Below, piece after piece: positions 17,132-25,419 of a stretch of 33,070 bases of DNA. Source of the stretch: an uncultured bacterium (GTDB taxonomy: Bacteria > Actinomycetota > Thermoleophilia > Solirubrobacterales > 70-9); NCBI GenBank assembly GCA_903901855.1, contig CAIUSP010000007.1, forward strand, positions 1 through 33,070, written 5' to 3'. A program made the translations under genes and the position numbers. Under the pieces are notes generated by a model, which worked only from the letters and a program-made list of their open reading frames with translations, made no database searches and was not told the origin of the DNA. Numbering within the stretch: position 1 is the stretch's first letter; each line of letters begins with the position of its first letter.

Positions 17132-18667
17132 ATGAGCCGAGGCGAAGAAAAAACAGGAAATCGACCAGAGGACGACTCCGCGGAGGAGGCCGCCTCGGGC
17201 GTCGCTCGGCCCGACCCGGATTCACCGCTCGAGTCCGATCGTAGCCCCGATGAGGCTGGAGAGATACCTGCCGGACGGATAGGCCGGACCGCCAAGGTGA
17301 GTGCCACGGTCGGCGCTCAGGGAGCTCGCTACGCCGGCACGAAGGCGGTGAACCTGGCCCGCTCCCCTGAGAAGGCCCAGGAGAAACTGGAGACGCGACA
17401 TCTCGAGGCCGCGATGAAGATGGTCTCGGTCCTGGGCGAGATGAAGGGTGCCGCGATGAAGATGGGTCAACTCGCGTCGTTCATCGACGCCGACTTCCTC
17501 CCCCCGGAGTTCCGCGAGACCTACCAGGAGCAGCTGTCGAAGCTTCGCTCCAAGGCCCCCGCGATGCCCTGGGACAAGGTCAAGGTCGTACTGGAGGAGG
17601 AGTACGACGACCAGGACCCCGAGAAGGTCTTCGAGCACATCGAACACGAGGCATTCGCCGCCGCCTCGATCGGACAAGTCCACCGTGCCCGCCTGCACGA
17701 CGGCACCGAGGTCGCGGTGAAGATCCAGTACCCGGGCGTCGCCGACGCGCTGGAATCGGACATGGCGAACGCCGGGATGCTGGTCCGCCTGGCCAAGGCG
17801 ATCGCCCCCGGCCTCGACGCCAAGGAGATCGCGGAAGAGCTGAAGGAGCGCACGCTCGAGGAACTCGACTACGAGTTCGAGGCTCAGAACCAGCGGGCGT
17901 TCGCACGGGCCTACGAAGACCACCCCTTCATCCTCGTGCCGAAGGTCCACACCTCACTGTCTCGGCGAAGGGTCCTGGTGACCGATTTCGTCGAGGGACA
18001 TGGTTTCGACACGATCAAGGAACTCCCTCAGGAGGAGAGGAACATCTTCGGCGAGATCATCTTCCGCTTCTCATTCGGATCGATCTACCACCTGCAGCAC
18101 TTCAACGCCGACACGCACCCTGGGAACTACCTGCTGATGCCGGACGGCAGAGTCGCCTTCCTCGACTTCGGGATGACCAAGAAGGTCACTGCGGGCCAGA
18201 TCCAGATGGAGCAGGCAGTGGTGGACGCGGCATTCAGGGACGATCCCGATGGTCTGCTCACAGCCCTGTCCGATCTGGGCTTCATCAAGAACCCCGGCGA
18301 CATCGATGCCAGAAGGCTACTCGAGCACGCCAAACACGTGGGCGGCTGGTACATGGAGGACGCCGAGATAGAGATCTCCGCCGAACGGGTGATGAAGATG
18401 ATCGAAGTCACCTCCGACCCCCGCAACGAGTACTTCGGGATGCTCCGCAAGGAGACCCTCCCGGCCGACGAGTTGCTGGGCAGGCGCATGGAGAGCGGTC
18501 TGATGGCCGTGCTCGCCCAGCTCGGCGCGAAGGCGAACTGGCACAGGATCTCCAGGGAGTGGATCTACGGCGACGAGCCCACGACCGTCCTCGGTCGAGC
18601 CGAGTGGGACTACTTCGAGGACAAAGGCGTGCAGCGGGTTCCGGGGATCGCCTCGCCCGGGAACTGA
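17132..18667 (+). CDS. ABC1/UbiB/ADCK-family atypical kinase
   Basis: The 511-residue protein carries all ABC1-family marks: the KxGQ motif KMGQLASF (Lys110-Gln113), the alanine-rich AAASIGQVHRA (176-186), the ATP lysine in VAVKIQYPG (Lys197), EELDYEFEAQNQ, the catalytic NADTHPGNYL (Asp327, Asn332) and LDFGM (345-349). The family supports isoprenoid-quinone biosynthesis or lipid homeostasis and shows ATPase rather than protein-kinase activity in characterised members. A disordered acidic N-terminus (1-45) precedes the domain. The C-terminus lacks the obvious TM helices found in E. coli UbiB, so it is probably soluble or peripherally bound. AGGAG is 12-13 nt from the ATG, slightly far. It is monocistronic and ends 1 bp before the convergent glycerophosphodiesterase stop. 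Confidence 0.92.
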   Translation: MSRGEEKTGNRPEDDSAEEAASGVARPDPDSPLESDRSPDEAGEIPAGRIGRTAKVSATVGAQGARYAGTKAVNLARSPEKAQEKLETRHLEAAMKMVSVLGEMKGAAMKMGQLASFIDADFLPPEFRETYQEQLSKLRSKAPAMPWDKVKVVLEEEYDDQDPEKVFEHIEHEAFAAASIGQVHRARLHDGTEVAVKIQYPGVADALESDMANAGMLVRLAKAIAPGLDAKEIAEELKERTLEELDYEFEAQNQRAFARAYEDHPFILVPKVHTSLSRRRVLVTDFVEGHGFDTIKELPQEERNIFGEIIFRFSFGSIYHLQHFNADTHPGNYLLMPDGRVAFLDFGMTKKVTAGQIQMEQAVVDAAFRDDPDGLLTALSDLGFIKNPGDIDARRLLEHAKHVGGWYMEDAEIEISAERVMKMIEVTSDPRNEYFGMLRKETLPADELLGRRMESGLMAVLAQLGAKANWHRISREWIYGDEPTTVLGRAEWDYFEDKGVQRVPGIASPGN

Positions 18668-18668
18668 C

Positions 18669-19475
18669 TCAGGACTTCTTCGCCGAGCCGGACTTGCCTG
18701 AGTTCTTGCCGGACGACTTCCCGGAAGCCTTCCCTCGATTCGATTTCGACTTGGACTCTGCAGCGGCCTCCTTCCGCGGCGGGAAGAGACGCGGATCGTT
18801 ACTGCAGATTCCCGCAACGCCCATCTCGATCAGCTCCTGCATCCGGTCGGGATCGTCGACCGTCCAGGCGATCACCTCGATGCCGAACTCGCTCAACGAG
18901 TCGATCAACCTCGGCGTGATCACCGGGTCGTAGACCCAGACCGAATCGACATTCATCTCCACCGCCCGGTCCGGGACTATCCGATGCGAACCGCGCCGCA
19001 GCGCGGCAAGCCCGGCGGAGACGGCGGCGCCGGCCCAGGGGAGAGTGGTCCAGTCCTTGGTCGACTTTGGGTAGGTCCAGCCGAGACGCAGGTCCGGCTC
19101 CAGCGAACGCAACTTGACGAGGCTGTCCATCTCCATGCTCGAGACCGAGCAGCGCTCGATCAGACCGTGTCCCGCTATCGCTCCCGCGAACTCGGCCTCC
19201 CTCCCGGCCTTCTTCAGATCGAAGTTGATCGAGACCTGATCGAGCGGAGGCTCGAGGAAGGCGTCGAGCGCGTCGAGCAGGTCGAGCGGACGCCGCTGCA
19301 TCGCATCCTCGGGGTCGTGTGCCACCACCAACTTTCCCTCCCTGAGGCGCAACACGTCGAGCTCGATCATGTCGACCCCTAGCTCTACAGCCGCATCGAA
19401 ACTCTCGAGCGTGTTTCCAGCCTCGATCGCATCGGCGCCCTTGTGCCCAATCCTCAGCCACTCCTCTACGGCCAT
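18669..19475 (-). CDS. Glycerophosphodiester phosphodiesterase family protein
   Basis: Predicted to hydrolyse glycerophosphodiesters to glycerol 3-phosphate and an alcohol (268 residues). The GDPD TIM-barrel motifs are present in slightly altered form: RIGHKG (His11), AGNTLESF (Asn21), ELGVDMIELDV (Glu38, Asp40) and VVAHDPED (His53), with CSNDP near the barrel end. The usual HRG and PENT become HKG and AGNT, within family variation. There is no signal peptide, so it is cytoplasmic. The last 28 residues form a Ser/Lys/Gly-rich basic tail (KASGKSSGKNSGKSGSAKKS) like nucleic-acid-binding tails. The ATG at 19475 lacks a Shine-Dalgarno. It converges on the ABC1-kinase gene and is divergent from a lipoprotein gene. 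Confidence 0.88.
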   Translation of the reverse strand: MAVEEWLRIGHKGADAIEAGNTLESFDAAVELGVDMIELDVLRLREGKLVVAHDPEDAMQRRPLDLLDALDAFLEPPLDQVSINFDLKKAGREAEFAGAIAGHGLIERCSVSSMEMDSLVKLRSLEPDLRLGWTYPKSTKDWTTLPWAGAAVSAGLAALRRGSHRIVPDRAVEMNVDSVWVYDPVITPRLIDSLSEFGIEVIAWTVDDPDRMQELIEMGVAGICSNDPRLFPPRKEAAAESKSKSNRGKASGKSSGKNSGKSGSAKKS

Positions 19476-19589
19476 GGCGTGAAGTTAAAGCAGGACGGCA
19501 GGTTTGCGCGGGCGGGGAGGGTCGCCTCTGGAGGAAGATGGACGGGATCAGGCAGCACCGAGCCCGTCAGGTGTGCAGACTCCCCTGCG

Positions 19590-19979
19590 ATGAGAACCCA
19601 CCGCCTGCTCACAGCATCTATCGCCTTGGCCGCCGTCTCGGCGGGACTGCTCACGGCCTGCGGTCAGACCGAAGACGAGCGTGCCCGCCGGGCCGCCGAG
19701 GACTACGCGGATACGGTCATCGAGCGGGATTTCCCAGCCGCCTGCGAACTCTTCGGACCTTCCTATCGGCAGCGCCTGGGCGGACTCGATGGCTGCGTCA
19801 CGTCGCAGAGGGTCCAGTGGGCTCAGCCGGTCGAGGAGATCCAAGTGGTCAAGGTCCTCGCCAAGAAGCGGCGGGGGCTGGCGAAACTGGAGATCTCCCG
19901 CCAGGGCTTCGGGCCGAGCCCGCTGACGCTGGTGCTCAAACGGCCGGAGAAGCTCTGGCTGATAGTCGGCCAGCGCTAG
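19590..19979 (+). CDS. Small lipoprotein, NTF2-like
   Basis: The 129-residue product begins MRTHRLLTASIALAAVSAGL and then a lipobox LTAC, so Cys24 should be lipidated and the protein anchored outside the cytoplasmic membrane. The mature part starts with an acidic linker and a helix (RRAAEDYADTVIERDFPAACELF), a second cysteine in GLDGCVTSQR, and ends with beta-strand-like segments (LAKLEISRQGF, PLTLVLKRPEKLWLIVG). This pattern resembles small NTF2-like or DUF4878-type lipoproteins. Function is unknown. The frame extends upstream to 19443, but the lipoprotein signal fixes the ATG at 19590. Its TAG overlaps the prs stop on the other strand within CTAG (19976-19979). Confidence 0.78.
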   Translation: MRTHRLLTASIALAAVSAGLLTACGQTEDERARRAAEDYADTVIERDFPAACELFGPSYRQRLGGLDGCVTSQRVQWAQPVEEIQVVKVLAKKRRGLAKLEISRQGFGPSPLTLVLKRPEKLWLIVGQR

Positions 19980-21007
19980 AAGAGCTGGTTCTCGCCCGCG
20001 AAGATCTCCGAAACGGAATCGTCGGTGAAGATCCGCCTGATCGAGTCGGCGAGGGTCTGAGCGGCGGTGAGGACCGTGATGTTGTCGGGGGCACCGGGGC
20101 GCAGCGGGACGGTGTCGGTGACCACGATCTGCTCGATCTTGCTGTTCTCGTACGGCAAGCGCTCGTAGGCTGCTCCGGAAAACACCCCGTGGGTCGCGCA
20201 GGCGATGACCCTGGCGGCTCCCTCGTCGAGGACGGTCTGCGCTGCGGCACAGAGCGTGCCCGCCGTGTCGATCATGTCGTCGACCAGCACCGCGGTCTTG
20301 CCGCGAACGTCTCCGACCACATACCCGATCTCGGCGACCTGCTGGGCCGGGCGCTCCTTCTCCATCACCGCCCAGGTACAGCCGACCTTACGGGCGAAGT
20401 TCCGTGCGGTCTTTACCCGACCGGCATCAGGCGAGACGATCACCGGCGGCTCCTCGAAAGCCTGGTCGATCAACCACTGCTCGAGCATGGGCATCGCAGT
20501 CATGTGATCCAGCGGGACGTGGAAGAAGCCCTGAACCTGACCGGCGTGGAGATCCATGGTGAGAACTCGATCGGCACCGACTCCCTCCAGACACTTCGCG
20601 ACCACCCGGGCGGTGATCGGCTCACGTGGCTTCGACTTCTTGTCCTGGCGGGCGTACCCGTACCAAGGCATCACGGCGATGATCCGGTGAGCCGACGCGC
20701 CCTGCGCTGCGTCGATCATCGCAAGCAACTCGACGAGCGAGTCGTTGGGGGTCATCCCCTCGGCTTCGTTCGCGGCAGTCGACTGGACCAGGAACACGTC
20801 GGCTCCGCGGATCGACTCCTCGTAGCGGCAGTAGACCTCGCCATCGGAGAAGGTCTTGAGAGTTACTTCGCCGAGTTCGACATCGAGCTTGCCGGAGATC
20901 TTGGCGGCGAGGTCCATCGAAGCACGACCACCGAAGACCATCAGCCTCTTGGTGTAGTCCTGAGGTATCGCTGATCCGCTGCGCGGCTCTTCCTCGATCT
21001 TGCTCAC
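19976..21007 (-). CDS. prs: Ribose-phosphate pyrophosphokinase
   Basis: Makes PRPP from ribose 5-phosphate and ATP for nucleotide, His, Trp and (in actinobacteria) decaprenyl-phosphoryl-arabinose synthesis. The 343-residue protein has the class I marks: RLMVFGGRAS, TFSDGE, YGYARQDKKSKPREPIT (117-132), DLHAGQVQGFF (152-162), SPDAGRVKTARNFA and the PRPP loop VDDMIDTAGT (242-251). An extra 20-residue N-terminal extension rich in Glu and Ser precedes the usual start. GTG at 21007 overlaps the glmU stop as GTGA and is preceded by GGAGGGGGG, so coupling to glmU is strong. The glmU-prs pair is a classic conserved neighbourhood. Confidence 0.97.
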   Translation of the reverse strand: MSKIEEEPRSGSAIPQDYTKRLMVFGGRASMDLAAKISGKLDVELGEVTLKTFSDGEVYCRYEESIRGADVFLVQSTAANEAEGMTPNDSLVELLAMIDAAQGASAHRIIAVMPWYGYARQDKKSKPREPITARVVAKCLEGVGADRVLTMDLHAGQVQGFFHVPLDHMTAMPMLEQWLIDQAFEEPPVIVSPDAGRVKTARNFARKVGCTWAVMEKERPAQQVAEIGYVVGDVRGKTAVLVDDMIDTAGTLCAAAQTVLDEGAARVIACATHGVFSGAAYERLPYENSKIEQIVVTDTVPLRPGAPDNITVLTAAQTLADSIRRIFTDDSVSEIFAGENQLF

Positions 21008-22398
21008 TTCTGACCCCCCTCCTCGCGATCGGGCGCCTCGCGCCTCCGATCGCTGTAGCCCTCGACATTGTGCTGCTCCGGTCTCCCGATCCCGAGCGCG
21101 CCGGACGGCACATCCTCGGTAATCACCGAACCGGCGCCAGTGTATGCCTCATCGCCGACCTCTACCGGTGCAACGAGCGTCGTATCCACCCCGGTCCGCA
21201 CTTTGCGGCCGATCTTGGTTCGGTGTTTCTCCTTACCGTCGTAGTTGGCGGTGATCGTCGATGCGCCCAGATTGGACTCCTCGCCGACATCGGCGTCGCC
21301 TACATAGGAGAGGTGCGGCACCTTCGCCCCCTTGCCTATCCGTGAGTTCTTGATCTCGACGAAGCTGCCGGCCTTCGATCCGTCTGCCAACTCGGTGCCG
21401 GGTCGGACGTGGGCGAACGGACCGACCACTACCCCCTCGCCGATGGTGCAGGAATCGAGATGGGAGTTGCGTACCTCTGAACGTTTGCCGACCTTCGAAT
21501 CGATCAGCGTGCTGTGTGGCCCGATCAGGGCTCCGGCCTCGATCCGACTCGAGCCCTTGATCGAACAACCCGGCTCCAGACGCACGTCCTCTGCGATCTC
21601 CACGTCGGCATCGACCCAGGTCGAAGCCGGATCGACCACGGTAACCCCGGCGCGCATGTGCCCCTCCAACAGTGACCTTCGGGCCTCATCCTCTACCGCC
21701 GCCAACTCGACCTTGTCGTTGACCCCGACCGCCACCGCATCGGTCACACATGCCGCGATCGTCTTGCCTGCATCGCGCAGTGCCGGCAGGACATCGGGCA
21801 GGTAGTACTCGCTCTGTGCGTTGTCGTTGGAGATCTGATCGAGAGCAATGGCCAGCGCGTCTGCCGCGAACAGGTAGGTGCCGGCGTTGACCTCGGTGAT
21901 CGCAAGCTCCTCCTGACTCGCGTCGCCTGGCTCTTTGGCTTCGACGATCTTCTCGACCGAGCCATCGGCGAACCGGATCACCCTCCCGTAGGCGCCCGGG
22001 TCCTCGAGATCGGCGGTCAGCAGTACGGCCTCGGCACCACTGGCACTCGACTCGGTGCGCAACATCTCGATCTCCTCAGCCGACACCAGCGGTTGATCGC
22101 CGGAGAGAACCAGGACGGTTTCGCTCTCAGAGATGACCGGCAGTGCGGCCTTCAGGGCGCCTCCGGTGCCATCGGCTGTCGGTTGGATAACCGTCTCCAC
22201 TCCATCGGGCAGGACACTGGAGAGGTCCCGGTCTGGTGAGACGATCACGCAGATGCGATCCGCTCCAGCACTCTGAGCAGCGGCAACCGACCAGGCGATC
22301 ATCGGCCTCCCACACACGGGATGGGCGACCTTGGCCAAAGAGGAGCGCATGCGCGTTCCCGCACCTGCAGCCATGATCAGGGCGGTCAGAGAGCTCAC
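21004..22398 (-). CDS. glmU: Bifunctional GlmU (GlcN-1-P acetyltransferase / GlcNAc-1-P uridyltransferase)
   Basis: Makes UDP-GlcNAc for peptidoglycan and other envelope polymers. The 464-residue protein has the uridyltransferase loop AAGAGTRMRSSLAKVAHPVCG (10-30, Lys23), metal ligand Asp101 in SGDQP, and NAGTY (171-175). The left-handed beta-helix (about 255-440) follows, with GPFAHVRPG (327-335), catalytic His362 in KVPHLSYVGD, and ANYDGKEKHRTKIG (384-397). Both activities should be intact. The C-terminal tail (SDRRREAPDREEGGQK) is charged and supplies the Shine-Dalgarno for prs. GTG at 22398 has only a weak ribosome-binding site. It lies 77 bp downstream of tRNA-Gln. Confidence 0.96.
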   Translation of the reverse strand: MSSLTALIMAAGAGTRMRSSLAKVAHPVCGRPMIAWSVAAAQSAGADRICVIVSPDRDLSSVLPDGVETVIQPTADGTGGALKAALPVISESETVLVLSGDQPLVSAEEIEMLRTESSASGAEAVLLTADLEDPGAYGRVIRFADGSVEKIVEAKEPGDASQEELAITEVNAGTYLFAADALAIALDQISNDNAQSEYYLPDVLPALRDAGKTIAACVTDAVAVGVNDKVELAAVEDEARRSLLEGHMRAGVTVVDPASTWVDADVEIAEDVRLEPGCSIKGSSRIEAGALIGPHSTLIDSKVGKRSEVRNSHLDSCTIGEGVVVGPFAHVRPGTELADGSKAGSFVEIKNSRIGKGAKVPHLSYVGDADVGEESNLGASTITANYDGKEKHRTKIGRKVRTGVDTTLVAPVEVGDEAYTGAGSVITEDVPSGALGIGRPEQHNVEGYSDRRREAPDREEGGQK

Positions 22399-22475
22399 GG
22401 CACTGATCGTAGGCGGTGGCGGCTGCAGCGGCGGTAGGCATCGTGCGCGAACTCAGCCAGTCGATGGTGAAAAAG

Positions 22476-22546
22476 CTCCGGGGGGAGGATTCAAACCTCC
22501 GCTGCCAGGACCAAAACCTGGAGTGCTATCGCTACACCACCCCGGA
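22476..22546 (-). tRNA. tRNA-Gln (anticodon TTG)
   Basis: On the minus strand the sequence folds as a cloverleaf: acceptor stem TCCGGGG pairs with CCCCGGA; the anticodon stem CCAGG/CCTGG encloses loop TTTTGGT, giving anticodon TTG (plus-strand 22512-22514); the T arm is GGAGG-TTTGAAT-CCTCC. The discriminator base is G. The 3' CCA is not encoded; GCTTTTT follows, so CCA must be added and the short T-run may help termination. A TAGACT box (minus strand, 22562-22557) could be its -10. It sits between the double-TetR gene and glmU. Confidence 0.95.
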
Positions 22547-22595
22547 CCGGAACCTCAGTCTAGGTGTCCGTCTCGTAGACAGTCGGTACCGGTAC

Positions 22596-23789
22596 TCAGG
22601 GAAGCAAATCCATGAACGGAATCAACACCACGTCGTACGGCAGAGACCAGCAGCGCGAATCGAGTAACGGAAGCGCACTCGATCCAAGACTGATCGAGTA
22701 GTCGAGATGTCTTTGGGCAGGGGTACGTGAGGGATGAAACCTCGCGTACGCGGTGGCTACCTCCCGAGCATTCGCCTTCAGGACCTTCGGCTCATGCCAG
22801 GTAACGCGGAGACTCTCGAGATGTAGAGCCCTCAAGTGTCGGTTCTTCGGCAGATGAACCTCGCGCATGTATACGGCCTCGGCCACTCCCGCCCCGTATT
22901 CGTCACCGAGCTTCCTCAGATACTCCTCGTTGAGTTCGTATCCGGCCTCGGCCTGGCGCCTGTTCGCATCGTTGAAGAGCTCGAGTTTGCACGAATAACG
23001 AGCGAAGATCGCGCCTTCAGTACATCCCGCATTTGCGGCAATGCGGGCGGTGGTGGTGCGGTCGTAACCGCGATCCGCCACCTCCTCGAGCGTCGAGGTG
23101 AGAATGGCATCACCGAGAGGATCGCCTGAGTCGAACTCGAGCGAGGCACCGAACTGATCTGCGGGCACATCAGGCAAAGGCTGGGGTTCGCGATCCTCCT
23201 GCAGAGCCTCCAGTAGAGGAGCAAGCGCGTCGCTCAAGTCGAGGCGAGAAGAACCTGGGTGATACGAGGCGAGCAGCAGCCCGAGACCTGAAATCACCAG
23301 ATAGGCCCTTCGAGCCGCGGACGCTGCCGTCATCTTCCCCGCGCGCGGACGACACCACCTCGCGACACTTTGTCCAAGCGAGTGCTCGACCGAGTCCTGC
23401 AGATCCGGATGGAATTGCGAAACGAGCAGGAGATCAGCGGCAGCCTTCAACGAATCATCAGGGTTCATCACGAGGTGCGCAATGTCGTTCAACTCTTCCA
23501 TTGCGAGCGCCCCTCCTGGGTCATCGGCGACGTCTACCAACCGCGAGATGACCTCTTCGAGCGCCGGCGAGAGACGCTCTTGCCAGAGACCGCAGGACAG
23601 TGAGGAGAGATCCGCATATCTGCTGCGGATTGCCTGGGGCGACAGCCCTGCGCGACGTGTCACCGAGCGGAAACTCACCCCTCCCCAACCCTCCTGCGCA
23701 ATCAAGGCAACCCCAGAGTCGAGCAAGGCCTCGCTGTTCCGCAATACCCGCGCCTGAGGAAACCGGGATCTTTGGCGTGACCTGCTCAC
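22596..23789 (-). CDS. Regulator with two TetR-type DNA-binding domains
   Basis: The 397-residue protein carries two separate TetR/AcrR-like helix-turn-helix modules. The first (about 17-63) includes ALLDSGVALIAQEGWGGVSF and AGLSPQAIRSRYADL. The second (about 225-272) includes AILTSTLEEVADRGYDRTTT and AGCTEGAIFARYSCKLELF. Each is followed by a helical region of 125-160 residues that could be a ligand/dimer domain. A single chain with two TetR units could act as a pseudo-dimer. Ligand and targets are unknown. GTG at 23789 has no strong Shine-Dalgarno and lies within an imperfect palindrome (GTGACCTG...CAGGTTCAC, 23777-23797) that may be its operator. The neighbours are tRNA-Gln and glmU downstream. 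Confidence 0.82.
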   Translation of the reverse strand: MSRSRQRSRFPQARVLRNSEALLDSGVALIAQEGWGGVSFRSVTRRAGLSPQAIRSRYADLSSLSCGLWQERLSPALEEVISRLVDVADDPGGALAMEELNDIAHLVMNPDDSLKAAADLLLVSQFHPDLQDSVEHSLGQSVARWCRPRAGKMTAASAARRAYLVISGLGLLLASYHPGSSRLDLSDALAPLLEALQEDREPQPLPDVPADQFGASLEFDSGDPLGDAILTSTLEEVADRGYDRTTTARIAANAGCTEGAIFARYSCKLELFNDANRRQAEAGYELNEEYLRKLGDEYGAGVAEAVYMREVHLPKNRHLRALHLESLRVTWHEPKVLKANAREVATAYARFHPSRTPAQRHLDYSISLGSSALPLLDSRCWSLPYDVVLIPFMDLLP

Positions 23790-23797
23790 AGGTTCAC
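23777..23797. promoter_or_regulatory. Imperfect palindrome at the double-TetR start codon
   Basis: GTGACCTG and CAGGTTCAC form inverted arms (one extra base) around the GTG start at 23787-23789. Position over a regulator's start is typical of autoregulatory sites, but the arms are short and imperfect. Confidence 0.25.
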
Positions 23798-23867
23798 AAG
23801 CCTACTCTCAGCCACGATGGGATCAGCAGACTGACGTCCCCTCGCCGAGTATCGGTGCGTGGGAGTG

Positions 23868-25142
23868 TCAGTCCGGCTCGGGCGCCTTGCGCGAGACGCT
23901 CCCAGCCTCGGTGCCAGGTTCCCTCGCCGGGCCGCCGGGGCCGGCGATGCCGAGTACCCGCATCGCCTTGAGGCCGAGTCCGAGCTTCTCCCGTCCCTCG
24001 GTGGAGGTGGCGTCATGTCCGCAGAGCTCACGCGCCCGCTCGAGCCGGTACCGAATCGTGTGTCGGTGGGTGAACATCCGCTCCGCGGTACGGGCGACGT
24101 TGCCGTCGTTTTCCAGATACGCCTCTAGGGTCGCAAGCAACTCGGTCTCGTACTGCTCGTCGTAGGCGGCGAGGGGCTCGACCGTCTCCGAGTAGAAACC
24201 CTGGAGTTCCCCCGGGGCCTCGCTCATCGCGGGCAGCAGGAGGCGGTACGAGCCGGTCTCCTCGAAGGCGAGGTTCCCGGAGCCCTCGGCCTCGCCTACG
24301 TTGAGGGCGAGGCGGGCCTCCTGACCGGCCCGGTGCAGATCCGTCGGGTCCGCTGCCAGTCGACTCCGACCGACGGTGATCGTGAACCCACCGAGCTCCA
24401 CTTCGAGTTCCGCGAGCAGAGAGCGGGCGGCCCGAGCCAGTAGGCCCTCATCCTCGGTCGGCACCACGGCGATCAGTTCCGCATCGCGGCGCTCTACCCC
24501 GCCGGTTGCCGGTTCTGCCGAGGCGACCAGAGCACCGGGACTGACCGCCTTGACTCCGCGAACCGCGAGGGTGAGCGCTCGAGATCGCCAGTCTTCGCTC
24601 TGGGCCGCCTTGGGATGGACTCTCCCCATCACGACTCCGCCGCCGGAATTCAGATCCGCCCCTAGGTCTGCCGCGCGGGCGGTGATGTCCCGTCTGTCGG
24701 TGATGTCACGAACGAGCAGTGCCCTCACGAAGTCCCCGGCTGCTTCCTCGCTCGCCCAGTCCCCTGAGCGCGAGCGCTCCAACTCCAGCGCCAGCAGGTT
24801 GAATACCAGCCGCTCGGTTGCCTCATTCATTCCCACCGCACCGGCGGCGTCGTCGCGCCGGATCCTCAGCTCGCCCACCTGTTCCCCGGCGACCTCGAGC
24901 GCCACCGAGATCGCCTCATCGCCACCAGCGAGCAACTTGGTCTCCTCGTCAGGAGAGGCGGCGGCGACCGCGAGTACGGCGCTCGATCGATCGATCAGTG
25001 CGACGCTTCCGCCAAGGGCACGGGCGGCAGCGCGGATCAGGGTCGGCAGGCCCTCGCCGGCCTCGATCCCCTCCGAGAGGGCCGCGAGATCGTCGGCCAC
25101 TCCCGCTTGTACGGACTCGGACTGAACCGGATCGTTCGGCAT
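23868..25142 (-). CDS. PucR/CdaR-type helix-turn-helix regulator
   Basis: The 424-residue protein is a predicted cytoplasmic transcription factor. The N-terminal half (about 15-130) looks GAF-like (IRAAARALGGSVALIDRSSAVLAVAAA). A central region (150-330) resembles the degenerate GGDEF-like module of CdaR proteins. The C-terminal HTH_30 domain (about 345-385) carries ATLEAYLENDGNVARTAERM and FTHRHTIRYRLERARELCG, which is very typical of PucR/CdaR regulators. A Pro/Gly/Glu-rich tail follows. ATG at 25142 has AGG about 8 nt upstream. It lies 7 bp after the 2-TM protein and is probably in the same transcript as the DedA-PAP2 gene. The inducer is unknown. Confidence 0.88.
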   Translation of the reverse strand: MPNDPVQSESVQAGVADDLAALSEGIEAGEGLPTLIRAAARALGGSVALIDRSSAVLAVAAASPDEETKLLAGGDEAISVALEVAGEQVGELRIRRDDAAGAVGMNEATERLVFNLLALELERSRSGDWASEEAAGDFVRALLVRDITDRRDITARAADLGADLNSGGGVVMGRVHPKAAQSEDWRSRALTLAVRGVKAVSPGALVASAEPATGGVERRDAELIAVVPTEDEGLLARAARSLLAELEVELGGFTITVGRSRLAADPTDLHRAGQEARLALNVGEAEGSGNLAFEETGSYRLLLPAMSEAPGELQGFYSETVEPLAAYDEQYETELLATLEAYLENDGNVARTAERMFTHRHTIRYRLERARELCGHDATSTEGREKLGLGLKAMRVLGIAGPGGPAREPGTEAGSVSRKAPEPD

Positions 25143-25149
25143 CGACTAC

Positions 25150-25419
25150 CTAGAGGCCGAGCGCACCGCTGATGTCGTTCCAGTAGTAGACGACGAGCGC
25201 ACCTGCCGCGATGCCGATCATCACCAGCGCGGCCAGCACGAACAGGCTGAGGAACCCGGCGGCGGCCTTCTCCCATGGCCGGCCGTAGGCACCGAGCGCC
25301 GGGGCCAGAATGAGGAACCCGAAGGCGACCAACGTGACCAAGCCCGCGATACCGAAGACGAGGAACTCCGGCGCGATCGCGGCGGGCAGGGCTTCAGGGA
25401 GTGTGATTGCGCTTTCCAT
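25150..25419 (-). CDS. Small two-TM membrane protein
   Basis: I do not recognise the family. The 89-residue product has two hydrophobic segments (about 18-42 and 53-78) joined by a short loop AYGRPWEKAA, ending YYWNDISGALGL. Two in-frame ATGs exist, at 25431 and 25419. GGAGGAG, which lies just after the first ATG, is 3-4 nt from the second, so I chose 25419. Either start overlaps the end of the DedA-PAP2 gene (stop at 25394-25396) by 26 or 38 bp, so the two genes are probably translationally coupled. A role as a partner of the upstream lipid phosphatase is possible but unproven. Confidence 0.7.
   Translation of the reverse strand: MESAITLPEALPAAIAPEFLVFGIAGLVTLVAFGFLILAPALGAYGRPWEKAAAGFLSLFVLAALVMIGIAAGALVVYYWNDISGALGL

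Noticed and set aside
19538-20974. Plus-strand frame of 478 codons with GGAGG before its ATG
   Set aside because: It overlaps the lipoprotein in another frame and runs antisense through prs. The product is low-complexity Arg/Gly/Asp-rich with no domain. The good ribosome-binding site seems accidental.
22476-22596. tRNA-Gln as an integration (attachment) site
   Set aside because: No integrase, direct repeat of the tRNA end, or foreign-looking gene is present nearby.
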